Shown here: in pieces, positions 50,856 to 58,422 of the stretch
Layout of the letters: the number at the start of each line of letters is the position of its first letter
How positions within the stretch are numbered: the first letter of the stretch is position 1
Source of the DNA: Planctomycetota bacterium
GTDB taxonomy: Bacteria > Planctomycetota > UBA1135 > GCA-002686595
DNA: 64,000 nt
Direction of reading: 5' to 3'
Assembly (NCBI GenBank): GCA_030746555.1
Contig: JASLMK010000076.1
Coordinates: forward strand, 1 to 64,000
Translations under genes and position numbers: made by a program
Notes under the pieces: model-generated
What the model was told of the DNA's origin: nothing
Databases searched by the model: none
Seen by the model: the letters and a program-made list of their open reading frames with translations, nothing else

Positions 50856-52328
50856 TCAATAGTTCTTCGCGAACAGGACCTTCTGCGCGCTCGGCGCGCC
50901 GGTCTTGATGCAGGCGCCGGGCTCGGGGTCGGGGCCCTCCCCGGGATAGGGGATGCAACGGACCGTGGCCTTGGTCGCCTGCTTGATGGCGAGCTCCGTC
51001 TCGATCGTGCCGTCCCAGTGGGCGTAGACGAACTTCGAGGAGGCGCCCTCGAACAGGTCGCTGAAGTCGTCCCAGGAGTCCACCTCGACCGTGTTCTCCT
51101 CGCGCAGGGCGAGGGCGCGGTCGAAGAGCGCTGCCTGGAATTCGTCCATGATGCGTCCGACGCTGACGCCGATGTCGGCCAGCGGCAGGGTCTCCTTCAC
51201 CGGCCGGCCCCGCTCGTCGGTGTCGGCCAGGCGGCGCTTGGCCATCACCGAGCGCTGCTCGAGGTCGCGCGGGCCGAGCTCGAGGCGCAGGGGGACGCCC
51301 TTGCGCTCCCACTCGTAGTACTTCGCGCCGGGCTTGATCCCCTCGCGGTCGTCCACCTCGACCGCCAGGCCGTCGTCACGAAGCTCGGCGGCGACCTTGG
51401 CCGTCGCCTCGCAGACGGCGGCCTTCTCGTCCTCGGAGCGGTAGATCGGGACGATCACCACGTGGATCGGCGCCAGGCGCGGGGGCAGGACCAGCCCGCC
51501 GTCGTCGGAGTGCCCCATGATGAGCGCGCCGATCTGGCGCGTGGACATCCCCCAGGAGGTCTGCCAGACGAACTCGCGCTCGCCCTCGGCGTTCTGGAAG
51601 GTGACGTTGAAGGCCTTGCCGAAGTTCTGGCCGAGGTCGTGGCTGGTCCCCGACTGCAACGCCTTGCCGTCCTGCATGTAGGACTCGATGCAGCGCGTCT
51701 CCAACGCGCCGGCGAAACGCTCGTTGGCGGTCTTGGTACCGCGGATGACCGGCAGGGCCATCACCTCGTGGCTGAAGTCGCGGTAGACGTCCAGCATGCG
51801 CTCGACCTCCTCGAGCGCTTCCTCGTGGGTCGCGTGGGCGGTGTGCCCCTCCTGCCAGAAGAACTCGCCGGTACGCAGGAACAGGCGCGTGCGCAGCTCC
51901 CAACGCATCACGTTCGCCCACTGGTTGATGAGCAGCGGGAGGTCGCGCCAGGAGTCGATCCACTTGGAGAAGAAGTGGCCGATGATCGTCTCCGAGGTCG
52001 GACGGATCGCGTAGCTCTCCTCGAGCTCCTTGCCGCCGGCGTGGGTCACCACCGCCAGCTCCGGCGCGAAGCCCTCGACGTGCTCGGCCTCCTTCTCGAT
52101 GAAGCTCATCGGGATGAGGAGCGGGAAGCAGGCGTTTCGGTGGCCGGTCTCCTTGAAGCGCCGGTCGAGGTCCGCCTGCATCTTCTCCCAGATCGCGAAG
52201 CCGTGGGGGCGGATCACCATGCAGCCCTTGACGACGCCCGCGGCCTCGGCGAGCTCCGCCTCGGCGATCACGTCCTGGTACCACTGGGCGTAGTCCTGGG
52301 CGCGGGGAGTGATGCGTGTCTGTGCCAT
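50856..52328 (-). CDS. proS: Prolyl-tRNA synthetase (eukaryote/archaeon-like short type)
   Basis: ATG 52328 gives 490 residues. It is a class II synthetase: motif 1 is in MVIRPHGFAIWEKMQ...NACFPLLIP, motif 2 is LRTRLFLRTGEFFWQEGHTAHAT and motif 3 is GALIMGHSDDGGLVLPPRLAP. It lacks the editing insertion of the bacterial type and ends in a short C-terminal domain with terminal Tyr (KVLFAKNY), as in the archaeal/eukaryotic type. It charges tRNA-Pro in the cytoplasm. A longer upstream frame is non-coding. Confidence 0.95.
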   Translation of the reverse strand: MAQTRITPRAQDYAQWYQDVIAEAELAEAAGVVKGCMVIRPHGFAIWEKMQADLDRRFKETGHRNACFPLLIPMSFIEKEAEHVEGFAPELAVVTHAGGKELEESYAIRPTSETIIGHFFSKWIDSWRDLPLLINQWANVMRWELRTRLFLRTGEFFWQEGHTAHATHEEALEEVERMLDVYRDFSHEVMALPVIRGTKTANERFAGALETRCIESYMQDGKALQSGTSHDLGQNFGKAFNVTFQNAEGEREFVWQTSWGMSTRQIGALIMGHSDDGGLVLPPRLAPIHVVIVPIYRSEDEKAAVCEATAKVAAELRDDGLAVEVDDREGIKPGAKYYEWERKGVPLRLELGPRDLEQRSVMAKRRLADTDERGRPVKETLPLADIGVSVGRIMDEFQAALFDRALALREENTVEVDSWDDFSDLFEGASSKFVYAHWDGTIETELAIKQATKATVRCIPYPGEGPDPEPGACIKTGAPSAQKVLFAKNY

Positions 52329-52457
52329 GATCGTCGCCTGGGGCCGGGGGGAACGGGGCGGCAGGCCCTCAAAGGGCCAGGAAGGGTAGTGGAGCGGCTC
52401 TCCCGGCACCACCCCGCGAGGCGCCGCTCCGGCCGAGGGGGGGCGGGGAGGGCGGGG

Positions 52458-52487
52458 TGGACACGGAAACGCCGAACCTGCTAGATT
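52458..52487 (+). promoter_or_regulatory. Sigma70-like promoter for the candidate RNA
   Basis: TGGACA (52458-52463, five of six to TTGACA) is separated by 18 bases from TAGATT (52482-52487, four of six to TATAAT). A start near 52494 would lie directly before the first hairpin. It is one of the best -35/-10 pairs seen in the window. Confidence 0.5.
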
Positions 52488-52493
52488 CTGACG

Positions 52494-52677
52494 CACACCG
52501 GGCGTTGCCCGATGTCCGGTGCGCCTCGGGTTCGCCTGAGGTGCCGCGGGGTCCTCCCTGCCATGAGCCCCGTGGCCGCCGATGGCGAACCTGCCATCGC
52601 CATCGGCCGTCGTCTGGTGTTCGCATCAGATACGACCCGCGCGGAGTCGTCTCTTCGGAGACGGCTCCCATTTTTTT
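52494..52677 (+). ncRNA. Candidate structured non-coding RNA or leader, about 184 nt
   Basis: Successive hairpins fill the region. One pairs CACCGG with CCGGTG (52496-52521). A ten-pair stem with loop TTCG covers 52521-52544. A seven-pair stem of CGCGGGG with CCCCGTG follows. A perfect eleven-pair stem joins 52578-52588 with 52597-52607. Another TTCG-capped stem covers 52609-52636. The terminator hairpin follows, also with a TTCG loop. Promoter before and terminator after delimit one transcript. It does not look like tmRNA, SRP RNA, RNase P or 6S RNA. It may be an independent RNA or a terminated leader of the gene at 52788. Confidence 0.6.
52644..52677 (+). terminator. Intrinsic terminator with TTCG loop
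   Basis: GAGTCGTCTC (52644-52653) pairs with GAGACGGCTC (52658-52667), ten pairs with one wobble, around the tetraloop TTCG. Seven T (52671-52677) follow after three bases. It acts rightward although no rightward protein gene ends nearby, so it terminates the candidate RNA or attenuates the downstream gene. Confidence 0.85.
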
Positions 52678-52787
52678 GTGCTCAGTGCGGTCGCCGGCAT
52701 GCCCGGAGGGCGGGGGACACCGTCAGGGAGGGTTCGGCAATCGCATGCCGGGGCGGTAGGTTTGGGCTGCGAGGTGCGCCCGCCGTC

Positions 52788-54833
52788 TTGAGAGTTCCCA
52801 AGCGTGAAGCCCTGACCGTCGGCGCCGTCGTCCTCTTGGCGGTGGCCCTGCGGGTGACCTACACCCTCGCCTCCGAGGCCAACCCCACCCACCAACAGCC
52901 AGCGATGGACTCGCTCTTCCACCTGGAGTGGGCCCGGGCCCTCGCCGCGGGCGAGGAGTTCGAGGAGCTGGCGGGCCGCCCGTTCTTCCGCGCGCCACTC
53001 TACGTGTGGCTGGTCGCCGGTCTCTTGAAGCTTGGCGGCGGCAGCCTGCTCTTCGTGCGCCTGTTCCAGGCGATGCTGGGGGGTGCGACGGCCCTGCTCG
53101 TCCACCTCGTCGGCAAGCGCGCCTTCGACGTGCGCACGGGGATGCTCGCCGCGCTCTGCGCGGCGACCTACTGGGTGCTCGTGTACTTCGACGCCGAGCT
53201 CCTCATCCCGACGCTGATCATCCCCCTCGACCTGCTCGCGATCTTGCTGTGCCTGCGGCTCGCCGACGCGCCGCGCCCGGGCCGGGCCGCCGCGGCGGGG
53301 GGGGTCTGGGGCCTCTCCGCCATCGCGCGGCCCAACGTGCTCCTGTTCATGCCCCTGCTCGCCCTCTGGATCCTCCTGCGGCCCCGCTCGACCGACGCCG
53401 CGGCGGACGAGCCCCGCCGCCGGCTCGCCTGGATCCCCGCCCTGGCCTTCTCGGCCGGCTTGATGGCCCCCATCCTGCCGCTCACCGCCCACAACGCCCT
53501 CGCCCGGGACGACTTCGTCCTGATCTCCTCCCAGGCGGGGGTGAACCTCTACATCGGCAACAACCCCACCTCCGACGGCGTCACCGCGATCGTCCCCGGG
53601 ACGCCCGGCGGCTGGTGGCCGGGATACCACGCCTCGATCGCCCTGGCCGAGCAAGCCGAAGGCCGCGAGCTGTCGGCGTCGGAGGTGTCCGCCCACTACA
53701 CGCAGAAGGCCCTCGACTTCGTGCGTTCCGAGCCCGGCGCCGCCCTGGCGCTCTTCGCCCGCAAGCTGCGCCTGTTCTGGAGCTCCTGGGAGATCGGCAA
53801 CAACCACGAGCTGCGCTTCTTCGCCCATCGCTTCGGGTCCTTCGTGCCCTTCGTCTCGATCGGCTTCCCGCTCCTCGCCGGGGCGGGGGTGGCCGGGTTT
53901 CTCCTGGCGTCGCGGCGACGCGGCGAGCACTTCCCGCTCTGGGGCTTCCTGCCGGTCTACATGGTCGGTGTCGTCGCCTTCTTCGTCTGCGCCCGCTTCC
54001 GCGCTCCGGTGCTGCCGGTGTTGATGATCTACGGCGCGCACGCGATCTGGTGGGGCGCGGACCGTCTCAGGGCCGGACGCGCCGCTACCCTGCTCCTGCC
54101 CTGTGCCGTCGCCGCCGCCGTCGGCGGCTTCAGCCTCGTCCATCCGGACTACGTCAAGGCGGACGAGGCCAACGGCTGGATGCAACTCGGCACGGCCGAG
54201 CTGCGCCGGGACGACGAGGCGGCCGCGCGCGAGTGCTTCGAGCGTTCCCTGGCGATCAACCCCAACAACCTCTACGCCCTCGTCCAGCTGGCCCGGCTGG
54301 AGCGGGAGGCGGGCCGCACCGATGAGGCCGTCGCCCACCTCGAGCGGGCTGTCGGCCTGCACCCGCGCAAGACCGACGGCATCGAGCTCTTGCTCGACAC
54401 CCTGCTCGCCGCCGGGCGCCACGACGAGCTGTTGGGCGTCGCGGAGGCCTACGCGCGCGACTACCCCGGCCCCGCGATCCCGCACTACTACCGCGGCCGA
54501 GCCCTCGCCCAGCTCGGCCGACTCGAGCCGGCCCTCGCCGCCTTCGGGCAGGCCCGCCGCCTCGACCCCCTCTCCTTCCGCGCGCCGCTCGCCTGCGGCA
54601 AGGTCGCGGGGATGCTCGGCCGCTGGGACGAGGCCGGCGAGCACTACGCCCGCGCCGCCTCCCTCCATGCTTCCACCACACCGGAGTGGGCCGACCAGGC
54701 CTTCGCGGGCCTCGTCACCGCCCACGCCCGCCGCGGCGATCCCACCGCCGCCTGCGAAGCCGCCCGCCGCTGGGCCCGCACCCTGCCCGCCTCCCCATCT
54801 GCCACCGCCGCCGTCACCGCGCACTGTCGGTGA
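52788..54833 (+). CDS. Polytopic glycosyltransferase-like membrane protein with TPR domain
   Basis: The start is uncertain. TTG 52788 directly precedes the first membrane helix (LTVGAVVLLAVALRVTYTL); an ATG at 52512 would lie upstream of the terminator and is rejected. From TTG the product has 681 residues. Residues 1-445 form about eleven helices with the ArnT/PMT-like first loop (MDSLFHLEWARALAAGEEF...FFRAPLYVW), as in lipid-linked sugar transferases. The C-terminal 220 residues are TPR repeats (MQLGTAELRRDDEAAARECFERSLAINPNN...). Such proteins probably glycosylate envelope molecules while binding partners through the TPR part. Confidence 0.82.
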   Translation: MRVPKREALTVGAVVLLAVALRVTYTLASEANPTHQQPAMDSLFHLEWARALAAGEEFEELAGRPFFRAPLYVWLVAGLLKLGGGSLLFVRLFQAMLGGATALLVHLVGKRAFDVRTGMLAALCAATYWVLVYFDAELLIPTLIIPLDLLAILLCLRLADAPRPGRAAAAGGVWGLSAIARPNVLLFMPLLALWILLRPRSTDAAADEPRRRLAWIPALAFSAGLMAPILPLTAHNALARDDFVLISSQAGVNLYIGNNPTSDGVTAIVPGTPGGWWPGYHASIALAEQAEGRELSASEVSAHYTQKALDFVRSEPGAALALFARKLRLFWSSWEIGNNHELRFFAHRFGSFVPFVSIGFPLLAGAGVAGFLLASRRRGEHFPLWGFLPVYMVGVVAFFVCARFRAPVLPVLMIYGAHAIWWGADRLRAGRAATLLLPCAVAAAVGGFSLVHPDYVKADEANGWMQLGTAELRRDDEAAARECFERSLAINPNNLYALVQLARLEREAGRTDEAVAHLERAVGLHPRKTDGIELLLDTLLAAGRHDELLGVAEAYARDYPGPAIPHYYRGRALAQLGRLEPALAAFGQARRLDPLSFRAPLACGKVAGMLGRWDEAGEHYARAASLHASTTPEWADQAFAGLVTAHARRGDPTAACEAARRWARTLPASPSATAAVTAHCR

Positions 54834-55002
54834 CCGGACTGCCCGGCGGAGCGGAGGTCCTGACGCGCCGCCCGCTGGCCTCCACGCGATCCAGGCCGCC
54901 GCTGGCCCGGCCCTGGGCCGGGGGGCTAGCGGGGGAGGAGGTCGCCCACGGGGCGACGGTGATCGGGGAAGGCGGAGGAGCCGCCGCGCGGATCGGGCGC
55001 CC

Positions 55003-55887
55003 CTAGTGATACAGGCTGATCCAGTCCTCGTAGACGTCGAGGTCCATAGACTTGAAGAAGTCATCGTCACCGACGAGCGGGGGCCCGTCGAACACGCCGT
55101 CGTTGTCCGAATCCACGAGCATGATGCGCCTGTGCGAGGCGAAGGCCGTGCCGAACTTGAAGACGCGGCCGAGTTGCACATGGTCGGCTACCTGGGCGTA
55201 CTGCACGTCGTTCAACTCGGGGATCGCCGTCGAGTCATGCAGGACCACCGGCGGTGCCGCTAGGTCTCGTGCGTCGATCTGTACGAGCGAGACCTCGCCC
55301 TGCGGGTCCCGAATCGCGCAGACGACGAAGCGGCCGGCGGGGTCGTACTCGAAGGCAACCGCCCCCTGGTCCGGTGCACCCTCGAAGATGCGGGTCTTCT
55401 GGAACTTCTTCGGGATGAGTTGCGGGGACGTGGGGCCTCCGCCGGCTCCGTGGACGACAACGGCACCCTGATCGGGGACGAGGTTCCACAGCTCGACCAC
55501 AGGCTTCTTGTCCCGCGTCAGGCCGAACACCGCGTAGCGGTCGGGGCCCCCACCCGCCGAGGTGACGTGGAGCACCGAGAAGTTGGCGCTGCTCTGGTGG
55601 GTGACGGACTGCCAGGCACCGGTGGTGGCGTCCTGTACCGAGTCGGTCACGAGGACGGAGTTGAAGTTCACCGCAGTGAAGCGCTGCTTGAAGCCGGGTT
55701 CGCGCCACGCGGTGACACCATCGCCCTCGGTGTAACCCTGGTCGGCCAACCGGCCGACGGACGGCTCGCTCTCGAGTGCCAATGGAATCGCCTCGTGCTC
55801 GGTCATGACTTCGGGGGGCGGTGCGGATGAGGTTCCGCACGCGGTTGCGAGCAGACCGGCGACCGAAGAGTAGGCTATCTGCTTCAT
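55003..55887 (-). CDS. Exported lipoprotein of unknown function with a calcium-loop-like tail
   Basis: ATG 55887 lies nine bases after GGAG and starts a lipoprotein signal (SSVAGLLATAC). In-frame ATGs at 55908 and 55905 overlap an upstream open frame but place the signal less well. The 294-residue mature protein is beta-rich, with strands such as DRYAVFGLTRDKKPVVELWNL, and ends with DSDNDGVFDGP, an EF-loop-like calcium motif. It may be a small beta-propeller. The neighbours on this strand are envelope proteins too. No enzymatic motif was found. Confidence 0.75.
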   Translation of the reverse strand: MKQIAYSSVAGLLATACGTSSAPPPEVMTEHEAIPLALESEPSVGRLADQGYTEGDGVTAWREPGFKQRFTAVNFNSVLVTDSVQDATTGAWQSVTHQSSANFSVLHVTSAGGGPDRYAVFGLTRDKKPVVELWNLVPDQGAVVVHGAGGGPTSPQLIPKKFQKTRIFEGAPDQGAVAFEYDPAGRFVVCAIRDPQGEVSLVQIDARDLAAPPVVLHDSTAIPELNDVQYAQVADHVQLGRVFKFGTAFASHRRIMLVDSDNDGVFDGPPLVGDDDFFKSMDLDVYEDWISLYH

Positions 55888-55901
55888 GATCGGTGTCTCC
55901 A

Positions 55902-56099
55902 TCATTGGTCGCAGGGGCACTCGCAGCCACAGTCGGGAATGACCTTGTTGCCGGGGTAGGGGTCCTCGGGGGGACCGGGCGGTGGAGGGAAGTCGGGACA
56001 GTCGCTGAAGTCGTCCCCCTCCCCCTCCTCGTCCTCGGGATCCGACCCGCTGGAGGCGCACTCCGCAGCCTTCTTGGGGATCGCGGCGTGGGACGTGAA
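55902..56099 (-). other. In-frame continuation after the phosphatase stop: acidic, Cys-rich frame
   Basis: Directly after the TGA at 56102-56100 the same frame stays open for 65 codons to TGA 55902. Third positions are mostly G or C, as in real genes here. The peptide is acidic, Pro-rich and Cys-rich, ending DCGCECPCDQ, reminiscent of the ECPCD end of the 6001 gene. No ATG, GTG or TTG start exists within it. It could be a readthrough tail of the phosphatase, a gene remnant, or chance. No good SECIS-like hairpin follows this UGA. Confidence 0.35.
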
Positions 56100-57494
56100 T
56101 CAGTCCCCGAGGTAGCCGAGCTGCTCGAGGCGCTCGAGCATGGCCGCGTCGTAGGGGCTCTCGGTGGCGGTGGATCGTCGGCGGCCGGTCTCGTGGGTGG
56201 GGATCGTGGTGACCGGGTGGTCGCGGAGGAACTCGTCGGTGAACAGGCCGCGCAGGACGTGGCCGTCCATGTCCTCACCGACCGGCAGGCCAAGCAGCGC
56301 GAGCAGGGTCGGGGTGACGTCGAGCACCGTCGCGCCGAGGTCTGTCGCGCCGCGGCGGATCGGGCCGCCCATGGCCGCGATGATGCCGCGCTCGGTGTGC
56401 CAGAAGGCCTGGCCCTCGAGGAAGTCGCCGTAGGTGCGCTCGATGGGCTTGCGCCCGGGGTTGTCGAAGAAGCCGTGGTCGCTGATGACCATCACCGTGT
56501 CCTCGGGCCGGGCCTCGTCCATCAGGAAGCCCAGGGAGGCGTCGATGCGCGCCAGATGCGCGTCCATCGCCTCGCCCAGCGCCCGCCAGGAGGGGTCGAG
56601 GCCCGCCAAGGCCGCCTCGCCCTGGCGGCGCGCGGCGCTGTAGGCGCGGTAGGCGGGCCAGAAGACGTGGCAGAAGGCGTCGTAGCCGTCGAAGTAGGTC
56701 GCGATCAGCGACTCACCGTTTCCCTTCTCGACCATGTGGCGCGTCATGGCGTCGATGGAGACGTCTTTCAGGAAGATGTCCCGGATGGCGTAGCCGCGCA
56801 CCGGCGGGATGGCGGAGATCTTCAGCTCGTCGAGCCGCTCGCTCGACAGGCGCGCCTCGGTCAGGTTCAAGGGCTCGAGCTCCGCCATCAGCTCCCGCGG
56901 CCAGGTCCTGTCCTCGCGGTCGATGGCCGGGTCGGTGCCGGTGGCGAAGCCGCGCTCGTCCTTGCGCAGCGGCCAGGCGTAGTCGGTGATCATGAAGCCG
57001 CGCACCGGTTCGGCGGGCCACGACACCCACCAGGCCAGGAAGCCGACGGAGACCCCGGCGCGGCCGGCGATGTTCCACACCGCCTCCACCTCGCGCATGG
57101 TCGAGGAGACCGGCACGGTCTGGCCCGCCTCGGTCTCGGCCACGAAGCCCAGGATGCCGTGCTTCTTGGGGAGCTTGCCGGTGGCGATGGTCGTCCACAG
57201 GATCGCGGACGCCGTCGGGCTCATCGAGCGCAGCTCGGCCTTGGTGCCGCGCGCGCAGAGCTCCGCCAGGCGCGGCATGACGCCGTCGGCGAGGACGAAG
57301 TCGAAGACGTCCCAGGAGGCGCCGTCGATGCCGACGAGGAAGACGCGGCCGGGGACGGGACGCTCGGGGAGACCGTCCTGTGCGGCCTCCGGCGGCCGGC
57401 CCCCTTCTCCGGAGGACCCGCCGGCCTGCTTCGAGCAGGCCGGCAGGAGGAGGCACGCGAGGCCCAGGGCGACGACGAGGTGCGGGATGCGCAT
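56100..57494 (-). CDS. Alkaline-phosphatase-superfamily (type I phosphodiesterase-like) lipoprotein
   Basis: The 464-residue product has a lipoprotein signal (LACLLLPAC). The superfamily core is visible: VFLVGIDGASWDVFD with metal Asp, SPTASAILWTTIATGKLPKKHGI with the catalytic Ser or Thr region, FDGYDAFCHVFWP and VISDHGFFDNP with the second metal pair. A late His is in AFWHTERGIIAA, and DVTPTLLALLGLPVGEDMDG ends the fold. It should hydrolyse phosphodiester or phosphate esters outside the cytoplasm. It belongs to the same family as the larger protein at 58423. The ending LEQLGYLGD matches the usual C-terminus of the family. Confidence 0.9.
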   Translation of the reverse strand: MRIPHLVVALGLACLLLPACSKQAGGSSGEGGRPPEAAQDGLPERPVPGRVFLVGIDGASWDVFDFVLADGVMPRLAELCARGTKAELRSMSPTASAILWTTIATGKLPKKHGILGFVAETEAGQTVPVSSTMREVEAVWNIAGRAGVSVGFLAWWVSWPAEPVRGFMITDYAWPLRKDERGFATGTDPAIDREDRTWPRELMAELEPLNLTEARLSSERLDELKISAIPPVRGYAIRDIFLKDVSIDAMTRHMVEKGNGESLIATYFDGYDAFCHVFWPAYRAYSAARRQGEAALAGLDPSWRALGEAMDAHLARIDASLGFLMDEARPEDTVMVISDHGFFDNPGRKPIERTYGDFLEGQAFWHTERGIIAAMGGPIRRGATDLGATVLDVTPTLLALLGLPVGEDMDGHVLRGLFTDEFLRDHPVTTIPTHETGRRRSTATESPYDAAMLERLEQLGYLGD

Positions 57495-57528
57495 CGAGGT
57501 CGCCGGGCCGTAGCTCTTGGGGAGCGGA

Positions 57529-58302
57529 TCAGAAGCCGAAGCGCAGGCCGGCGTAGGGACCGCCGAACTGCAGGTCGAGGTCGGCCGAGTCCCCGCCGTC
57601 GTTGTACTCGGCCAGGAAGTCGATCATCCGGTAGCCGACGACGATGCCGCCGTTGTCTCCCAGGATCTGTAGCCCCGCGGAAACGTCCAGGTCGGTCGCC
57701 TCCACTTCCGCCTCGTCCACGCTCACGGTCAACATGGCGTAGGTGGCCTCGATCCTGACCGGGCCGATGTCGCCGCCGGCGCGCGCCGCGACGAGGGGGA
57801 CGGGCAAGGTCTCGTCCATGGTGGCGGTGACGGTCAAGCCGGTGAGCTCTTCGTCACCGGTCAGGGAGATCGCGAAGTCCAGGGCGGTGACGCCCAGGCC
57901 CAGGCCGAAGTAGGCGGTGTTGCCGATGGTCCAATCGTAGGTCCACACGGCGTTGGTGGCGGCGAGGTCGAGGTCGGTGGCCACGTTGACCGTGCTCGAG
58001 TCGATCGTGATGCCGTCGATCTCGATGTCGTCGCTCAAGGTGCCTTCGTCGTCGGAGACGTCGGTGGAGGTGTAGGAGAGGCTGAAGTGGGAGTGGTCGC
58101 CACGGACGTCGATCCGGCCGCCGAGCACAGACTCCTCGTCGTCGACCCCCAGCGTGGCCAAGCTGGTCGAGCCGCTGGCCACGCCGCTGGAGGAGGCGAT
58201 CGAACCCTCGAGCGTGTTCATGGCCAGGTAGGGCGTGACGCTCATCGAGGGGGATGAACAGGAAGCGGCCGCGGCGAGCGAGAGTGCGAGAATGCGTTTC
58301 AT
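57529..58302 (-). CDS. Outer-membrane beta-barrel-like protein
   Basis: ATG 58302 gives 257 residues with a signal of lipoprotein type (ALSLAAAASC). The rest consists of alternating strands with many Asp, Thr and Gly (HFSLSYTSTDVSDD, YFGLGLGVTALDFAISL) and ends GPYAGLRFGF. A terminal aromatic residue is the signal for insertion by the BAM complex. It resembles small eight- to ten-strand barrels. Function is unknown. It stands 34 bases upstream of the phosphatase lipoprotein on the same strand, and the two may be co-expressed. Confidence 0.75.
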   Translation of the reverse strand: MKRILALSLAAAASCSSPSMSVTPYLAMNTLEGSIASSSGVASGSTSLATLGVDDEESVLGGRIDVRGDHSHFSLSYTSTDVSDDEGTLSDDIEIDGITIDSSTVNVATDLDLAATNAVWTYDWTIGNTAYFGLGLGVTALDFAISLTGDEELTGLTVTATMDETLPVPLVAARAGGDIGPVRIEATYAMLTVSVDEAEVEATDLDVSAGLQILGDNGGIVVGYRMIDFLAEYNDGGDSADLDLQFGGPYAGLRFGF

Positions 58303-58422
58303 GGTTTGCCTCGAGCAGGGGCGGGGTGCGATGTGGGCGCGAAACGTCCGCGCCCGCCCCAATTCTTACCATTCGAGGCCTCCAGGGGCCAGATTGCGCG
58401 GCCCGGGGCCGCGACGTGCCGC

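Larger units (their letters stand above)
52329..52787. other. Divergent intergenic region containing a candidate structured RNA
   Basis: The 459 bases between proS and the TPR membrane protein contain a sigma70-like promoter (52458-52487), a run of five hairpins and an intrinsic terminator ending at 52677. Open frames crossing it have no coding quality and would run through the terminator. The remaining 110 bases before 52788 show nothing special. Confidence 0.6.

Noticed and set aside
52512-52787. N-terminal extension of the TPR membrane protein from ATG 52512
   Set aside because: The stretch includes a strong terminator with seven T and consecutive hairpins. Its translation is Arg/Cys-rich without similarity in style to the membrane domain.
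55902-56102. Third selenoprotein at the UGA 56102-56100
   Set aside because: The preceding LEQLGYLGD is the normal end of the phosphatase family. No short stem with a small G-containing loop occurs at SECIS distance, and no Cys homologue position is implied.
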